Shown: piece by piece, positions 51,673 to 56,000 of the stretch
Layout of the letters: each line of letters begins with the position of its first letter
Numbering within the stretch: the first letter of the stretch is position 1
Source: Candidatus Fermentibacter danicus
Lineage (GTDB): Bacteria > Fermentibacterota > Fermentibacteria > Fermentibacterales > Fermentibacteraceae
Assembly: GCA_001618605.1 (NCBI GenBank)
Contig: LKHC01000089.1
Coordinates: forward strand, 35,980 to 91,979
Reading direction: 5' to 3'
DNA: 56,000 nucleotides
Made by a program: the position numbers and the translations under genes
Notes under the pieces: model-generated
Told to the model about the DNA's origin: nothing
The model's input: only the letters and a program-made list of their open reading frames with translations
The model's database searches: none

Positions 51673-53543
51673 TCGCCGGCACCGCCGGCCATGTGGACCA
51701 CGGCAAGAGTTCCCTCATGCGCCGTCTCACGGGAGTCGATCCGGACAGGCTCGAGGAGGAGAAGCTCAGAGGCATAACCATCGAGCTGGGCTACGTCTTC
51801 ATGCCCCTGCCCGATGGCGGGGTCCTTGCCTTCATAGACGTGCCGGGCCACGAGAGGTTCGTCAGACAGATGGTCGCCGGAGTGGCCACCGTGGACTTCT
51901 TCCTGCTGGTCGTGGCCGCCGACGAGGGCGTGATGCCCCAGACCCGCGAGCACCTCGACATCCTTCGCCTCCTGGGCGTGAAGCGCGGCCTCGTGGCTCT
52001 CACCAAGTGCGATCTCGTAGATGCGGACCTCCAGGATCTGGCCGAGGCCGAGATCGAGGAACTGCTCGCAGCGGGCGGCTACGCCGGTTCCCGGATATAC
52101 AGGGTCTCCTCGCTGACCGGGGCCGGGATGGAGGAACTGCGGTCCGCCCTGATCGAGATGGCGGTGCTGACCGACAGGAGTTCCACCGACGGAAGGTTCA
52201 GGCTCTCGATCGACAGGGTCTTCACACTGCAGGGCCATGGTACGATCGTGGCCGGTACGGTGCTGGCGGGCGCCGTGAACCAGGGCGACACCCTCGAGCT
52301 TCTCCCCGGGGGGAGGCAGTTCCGGGTCAGGGAGATGCGCGTGAACGAGGGAAGGACAAGGGGCGCAGGAACATCCGGCGACAGGGTGGCGCTCAACCTC
52401 GTAGGCCTGGAACGCGAGGAGGCCCACAGGGGGAGCTGCCTGGCCACCCCGGGATGGCTTTCGGCCCCTACGGCTCTCGACACCGAGATGACGCTTCTTC
52501 CCGGCTGCCCTCTCAGGATGAGACAGAGGGTCCGCTTCCACTGCGGCACCGCCGAGGTGATGGCGAGGGCGATTCCCATGGAGGGCTCGGATCTGGCTCC
52601 CGGTGAGACGGGATACGTCCATTTCCAGCTCGAGGAACCGGTGGTCTCGATGCCCGGCGACAGGTTCGTGATCAGGAGGTTCTCGCCGGTCACAACGATT
52701 GGCGGAGGCGTGATACTGGAATCGGACACCGCCAAGGTTAGGCTCAGGAACAGGGACGACAGGATCAGACGGGTGGAGATGCTGGCCGGAGGAGATCTGG
52801 GCGGATTCCTCATGGAACGGCTCAAGGCCAGGCCTTCCGGGGGGCTTTCGATATCGGAGGCCGCGCGGGAGGTAGGCAGGACCCCGGAGGAGATGAACGA
52901 GGCGGCGGCCGCCCTGGTTTCGTCCGGCGCCGCTCTGCTGGTCAAGGATGGCTCCTCGGAAAGACTCGTGCCGATGGAGCACTTCCAGACGGCATCCGGG
53001 ACGATCGTCTCCGCCCTACGGGCATATCACGCCGAGAGACCCCTGAGCAGGGGCCTCCCTACCGCATCGGTTCCGAAGGTTCTGACCTGGCTGCCCCAGT
53101 GGTACGTAAAGGGACTCATGGCGAAGCTCTCCGAGGACGGAACCATCGTGAAGGTCGGTGAGAGGGTCGCCCTCTCCGGGCATCCGGCCGAACTCACGGC
53201 CGCCCAGCTCGAAGAGATCGAAACCAGGCTCTCCGAGATAGACTCGGCGGGCTTTGCGGGCTTCGAAGCGGCATACATGGATGCCGCCGTCCTCGATTCC
53301 CTCCTGGAGAGGGGCCTTGTCCTGGAGCTGGAGAAAGGTATTGTCTGCACTCCAGCCATGGCGCGGAAGGCGCACGGACTGCTGGCGGAGCGTTTCGGCG
53401 ACGGCGAATTCCGGCTGGGGGAGATGAGGGAGCTGATGGGCATTTCCAGAAGGACCGCGGTGCTCTGGGCCGGCCTTCTGGACGGCATGGGGATGACGGT
53501 CCGCAACGGCGAACTCAGGACCGTCGGAAGATCGGAAGAATAG
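51663..53543 (+). CDS. selB: Selenocysteine-specific elongation factor
   Basis: A 626-residue protein from GTG 51663 inside the selA end. The GTPase domain shows GHVDHGKS (residues 9-16), RGITIELGY, DVPGHERFV and TKCDLVDAD. EF-Tu-like domains 2 and 3 follow, then four winged-helix repeats (about 390-626) that bind the SECIS element. It delivers Sec-tRNA(Sec) to UGA codons. Neither selC nor selD is in the window. Confidence 0.97.
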   Translation: MGVVAGTAGHVDHGKSSLMRRLTGVDPDRLEEEKLRGITIELGYVFMPLPDGGVLAFIDVPGHERFVRQMVAGVATVDFFLLVVAADEGVMPQTREHLDILRLLGVKRGLVALTKCDLVDADLQDLAEAEIEELLAAGGYAGSRIYRVSSLTGAGMEELRSALIEMAVLTDRSSTDGRFRLSIDRVFTLQGHGTIVAGTVLAGAVNQGDTLELLPGGRQFRVREMRVNEGRTRGAGTSGDRVALNLVGLEREEAHRGSCLATPGWLSAPTALDTEMTLLPGCPLRMRQRVRFHCGTAEVMARAIPMEGSDLAPGETGYVHFQLEEPVVSMPGDRFVIRRFSPVTTIGGGVILESDTAKVRLRNRDDRIRRVEMLAGGDLGGFLMERLKARPSGGLSISEAAREVGRTPEEMNEAAAALVSSGAALLVKDGSSERLVPMEHFQTASGTIVSALRAYHAERPLSRGLPTASVPKVLTWLPQWYVKGLMAKLSEDGTIVKVGERVALSGHPAELTAAQLEEIETRLSEIDSAGFAGFEAAYMDAAVLDSLLERGLVLELEKGIVCTPAMARKAHGLLAERFGDGEFRLGEMRELMGISRRTAVLWAGLLDGMGMTVRNGELRTVGRSEE

Positions 53544-53583
53544 GCACGGCATAGTCCCGGCCCACGGAAGACATGGAGGACTG

Positions 53584-54885
53584 ATGCGAATCGCGGTAGT
53601 CGGCAGCGGATATGTCGGCCTCGTGGCTGCGACATGCTTCGCTGAGACGGGAAACGAAGTTGTCACGGTCGACAGGGACCGCAGCAAGATAGATCTCCTG
53701 AACAGCGGCGGCATTCCGATATACGAACCCGGACTCGAGGAGATGGTTCAGCGCAACAGGGCCGAAGGCCGCCTCGTCTTCACCACCGACCTCCCGGGAG
53801 CGGTCCGGAGCTGCAGGATCATCTTCATCGCCGTGGGAACGCCCCCGGACGAGGACGGTTCGGCCGACCTGAAGCATGTCCTCGCGGTCGCGCGCGAGAT
53901 CGGAGAGAACATCGACGGCCCGAGGATCGTGGTGAACAAGAGTACGGTCCCCGTCGGGACCGCCGATCTGGTGCGGGCCGAGATCATGAAGTACACTACG
54001 CACGAAGTCAGCGTCGTCAGCAATCCCGAGTTCCTCAAGGAGGGAACCGCGATCGACGACTTCCTGAAACCCGACCGGGTGGTGATAGGCACGTCCGACC
54101 CGGCCGCCGCGGTCACCATGAGGGAGATCTATTCGCCGTTCGTCCGCACCAACAACCCCGTGATCGTGATGAGCAACCGGAGCGCGGAGATGACGAAGTA
54201 CGTCGCCAACAGCCTTCTCGCCGCCCGGATCTCCTTCATGAACGAGGTCGCGAACCTCTGCGATGCGATGGGTGCGGATGTCGACGAGGTGAGGATAGGC
54301 GTGGGCTCCGACCGCAGGATAGGCCCCAGCTTCCTCTTCCCGGGCGTCGGTTTCGGAGGCTCCTGCTTTCCCAAGGACGTCAGGGCGCTCATGGCCACGG
54401 CCCGCGGGCAGGGCATGCGGATGCACACCCTCGAAGCCGCCGTCGAGGTCAACGAGGCACAGAAGCGGAAGATGCTCGAGAAGCTCGAAGCGGTTTTCGG
54501 CCCGTCACTCAGGGGGCTCCGGATGGCGGTCTGGGGCCTGGCCTTCAAGCCGAACACGGATGACATGCGCGAGGCTCCTTCAGTCGTAGTGATAAAGGGT
54601 CTTCTCGAAAGGGGCGCCCGGGTGGCCGTCTACGATCCCCAGGCCATGAAGAACGCCCGGACCATCCTCGGGGAGACCGTCGAGTACTGCCGCAGCGGCT
54701 ACGAGGCAGCCGAGGGCGCCGACGCCCTGATCCTCCTCACGGAATGGCTCGAGTTCAGGGAACCGGACTTCTCGAAACTGGCTTCGACCATGAGGAGGAA
54801 GGCTGTATTCGACGGCCGGAACGTCTGGAATCCCTCGAAGCTGAAGGGACTCGGCTTCGAATACTGCGGCATGGGCAGGAGATAG
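53584..54885 (+). CDS. ugd: UDP-glucose 6-dehydrogenase
   Basis: A 433-residue protein with NAD-binding MRIAVVGSGYVGLVAATCF, VGTPPDEDGSADL, SNPEFLKEGTAI, and the catalytic Cys261 in GFGGSCFPKD. It oxidises UDP-glucose to UDP-glucuronate; a UDP-ManNAc dehydrogenase is less likely given these motifs. Position next to SLBB and Wzz genes points to exopolysaccharide or capsule synthesis. GGAGG precedes the ATG. Confidence 0.95.
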   Translation: MRIAVVGSGYVGLVAATCFAETGNEVVTVDRDRSKIDLLNSGGIPIYEPGLEEMVQRNRAEGRLVFTTDLPGAVRSCRIIFIAVGTPPDEDGSADLKHVLAVAREIGENIDGPRIVVNKSTVPVGTADLVRAEIMKYTTHEVSVVSNPEFLKEGTAIDDFLKPDRVVIGTSDPAAAVTMREIYSPFVRTNNPVIVMSNRSAEMTKYVANSLLAARISFMNEVANLCDAMGADVDEVRIGVGSDRRIGPSFLFPGVGFGGSCFPKDVRALMATARGQGMRMHTLEAAVEVNEAQKRKMLEKLEAVFGPSLRGLRMAVWGLAFKPNTDDMREAPSVVVIKGLLERGARVAVYDPQAMKNARTILGETVEYCRSGYEAAEGADALILLTEWLEFREPDFSKLASTMRRKAVFDGRNVWNPSKLKGLGFEYCGMGRR

Positions 54886-54898
54886 GCCGGAGGGTGTG

Positions 54899-55315
54899 AT
54901 GGTCGCTCTGTTCCTGCTCGTATCGGTACTGGAGGCCCAGGGGCTGGACGGCTACATCGTCCCGGGAGTCGAGACCGGCAATCTGAAGATGAACGTCCAT
55001 GTCTGGGGCGAGGTCGTCTCCCCGGGCACTTACATGCTGCCCATCGACGCCGATGTCGTCGAAGCCCTGTCCGAGGCGGGCGGACCTTCGGACAAGGCGA
55101 AGCTCGACGGGATCAGGATCATAACGTCCTGGGGCGAAGTTGATTACGATCTTGCCGCGTATCTGAGGGGAGAGGGCCTCCCGGCCCCCGCCCTCACCCC
55201 CGGGACAACTGTCTTCGTCCCGGTCTCCCGCTCGGACTGGTGGAAGGAAGCCCTCGACATCGTATACAAGATAATAGTGACGGTGAACCTGGTATGGCTG
55301 ATGGCGGAACGCTGA
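54899..55315 (+). CDS. Short SLBB-domain polysaccharide export protein
   Basis: A 138-residue protein. ATG 54899, four bases after GGAGGG, is preferred to the adjacent GTG at 54896. A signal peptide (VALFLLVSVLEAQG) is followed by one SLBB repeat (MNVHVWGEVVSPGTYMLP ... DVVEALSEAGGPSD) and a C-terminal hydrophobic helix (ALDIVYKIIVTVNLVWLM). It lacks the polysaccharide-export (Poly_export) domain of Wza, so it is an accessory form anchored at its C terminus. Confidence 0.85.
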   Translation: MVALFLLVSVLEAQGLDGYIVPGVETGNLKMNVHVWGEVVSPGTYMLPIDADVVEALSEAGGPSDKAKLDGIRIITSWGEVDYDLAAYLRGEGLPAPALTPGTTVFVPVSRSDWWKEALDIVYKIIVTVNLVWLMAER

Positions 55316-56000
55316 ACGGACCACCCAGGGAGGACTGCGAGTCCCTGCGGATCGGGGAGTACCTGTGGATGATCCGCCAGGGGAAGTGGATCATCCTCAC
55401 CTTCGTCGTCCTGTCGGTGATCCTGAGCATCTTCATAACCATGAGCACCAGGCCCGTATTCAGATCCTCAGCGACCTTCCTGTACGACTTCAGCAACAAC
55501 ATGTCCCGGGCGCTGGATTTCCCCGGGGTATTCTGGTTCGAGGTCGAATCCGCCAAGAACAACCAGATACAGATCATCCGAAGCCGCAGCATGTCCGAGG
55601 CCATCGCCGACTCGATCCTCAGGTCTCCTGACTCGGACAGCCTCATCTCGCTCCTTTTCAACGGCGCTCCACCGCCGCCCCAGTCGCTTCGTGCCTCGCT
55701 CGTCGGGCTCGTTGGCGGCAGCATCTCCGTCAGCGTTATGAAGGAGACCGATTTCTTCATCCTTTCCGCGGTCGGAGGCTCTCCGGAAGCTTCCGCCGTC
55801 CTGGCGAACCTGGCGGTACAGTCCTACTACAAGTGGAACCTGAACGAGGCCCGGGGCGAGAACAGGGAGGTCCGCGAGTTCCTCGAAAGCCAGATGGCGA
55901 GCATGGAATCCCAGCTCTCGATGGACGAGGAGACACTCAGGAACTACAAGGAAGAGAACGAGTTCATAGATCTCTCAACCGAGGCCCGCGAGATGGTCAC
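55294..56000 (+). CDS. Wzz/GNVR-type chain-length determinant, N-terminal part (runs off window)
   Basis: The frame is open from ATG 55294, which overlaps the SLBB gene by 22 bases, to the window end, giving 235 residues. An N-terminal membrane helix (KWIILTFVVLSVILSIFIT) follows LRIGEYLWMIRQ. The extracytoplasmic part has IQIIRSRSMSEAI and then coiled-coil-forming charged helices (NREVREFLESQMASMESQL). These features fit Wzz/Wzc-type co-polymerases that set polysaccharide length. Whether a C-terminal tyrosine kinase domain follows cannot be seen. Confidence 0.85.
   Translation, partial: MADGGTLNGPPREDCESLRIGEYLWMIRQGKWIILTFVVLSVILSIFITMSTRPVFRSSATFLYDFSNNMSRALDFPGVFWFEVESAKNNQIQIIRSRSMSEAIADSILRSPDSDSLISLLFNGAPPPPQSLRASLVGLVGGSISVSVMKETDFFILSAVGGSPEASAVLANLAVQSYYKWNLNEARGENREVREFLESQMASMESQLSMDEETLRNYKEENEFIDLSTEAREMV

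Overview
The window is a GC-rich, densely packed bacterial chromosome segment. Most neighbouring genes overlap by 1-20 bp (ATGA, GTGA and TTGA junctions), TGA stops dominate, and many starts are TTG or GTG chosen because a Shine-Dalgarno sequence precedes them. Markers point to an uncultured lineage near the FCB (Fibrobacteres-Chlorobi-Bacteroidetes) group: a secreted repeat protein with a C-terminal FlgD/Por-like sorting module, a DUF4837-type lipoprotein, and several signal-peptide proteins without close named relatives. An archaeal/eukaryotic-type PheRS, an Rnf complex and SelA/SelB add to this picture. The phylum is inference; no 16S gene or close named relative is visible.

Layout. 1-6136: 3' end of lon, a LecA-like lipoprotein, then an operon of a LysM protein, an unusual protein with three L7/L12-like repeats, a Xer recombinase, an unknown protein and a metallo-beta-lactamase-fold hydrolase. 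6223-13764: a secreted caspase-like peptidase, pheS-pheT and uvrB. 13830-14501: a single secreted protein gene with its own consensus promoter and strong terminator. 14584-26492: an IspH-UbiA fusion, purB, a GAF protein, purL-purQ-(tandem purS), a radical SAM-DUF2344 protein and RNase G/E. 26578-32278: rplU, folD, envelope genes, a TPR protein, aroQ, efp and a polyprenol-phosphate glycosyltransferase. 32272-33600 (minus): a PBP4-type D,D-carboxypeptidase. 33728-38580: a SurA-like lipoprotein, a zinc-ribbon membrane protein, a phosphoesterase and an RlmI-type methyltransferase.

38695-43435 looks like an accessory stretch: a PEBP-family protein, the truncated start of a second PEBP gene, a PLP enzyme, a methyltransferase of different base usage, a decayed ORF and a seven-repeat secreted protein. 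43890-44352 holds a minus-strand tRNA operon (His-Lys-Arg) with a clear promoter. It is followed by nrdR, rnfCDGEAB, selA-selB, and a polysaccharide export start (UDP-glucose dehydrogenase, SLBB protein, Wzz-like protein cut by the window end).

How they fit together: the pur genes and folD serve purine and one-carbon metabolism. RnfA-G would couple ferredoxin:NAD oxidoreduction to an ion gradient, suggesting an anaerobic, fermentative lifestyle. selA/selB imply selenoproteins. IspH-UbiA, the glycosyltransferase, DacB and the Ugd/SLBB/Wzz set concern isoprenoid and envelope assembly. The most unusual items are the IspH-UbiA fusion, the tandem PurS, and the L7/L12-repeat protein encoded between a LysM protein and a Xer recombinase.
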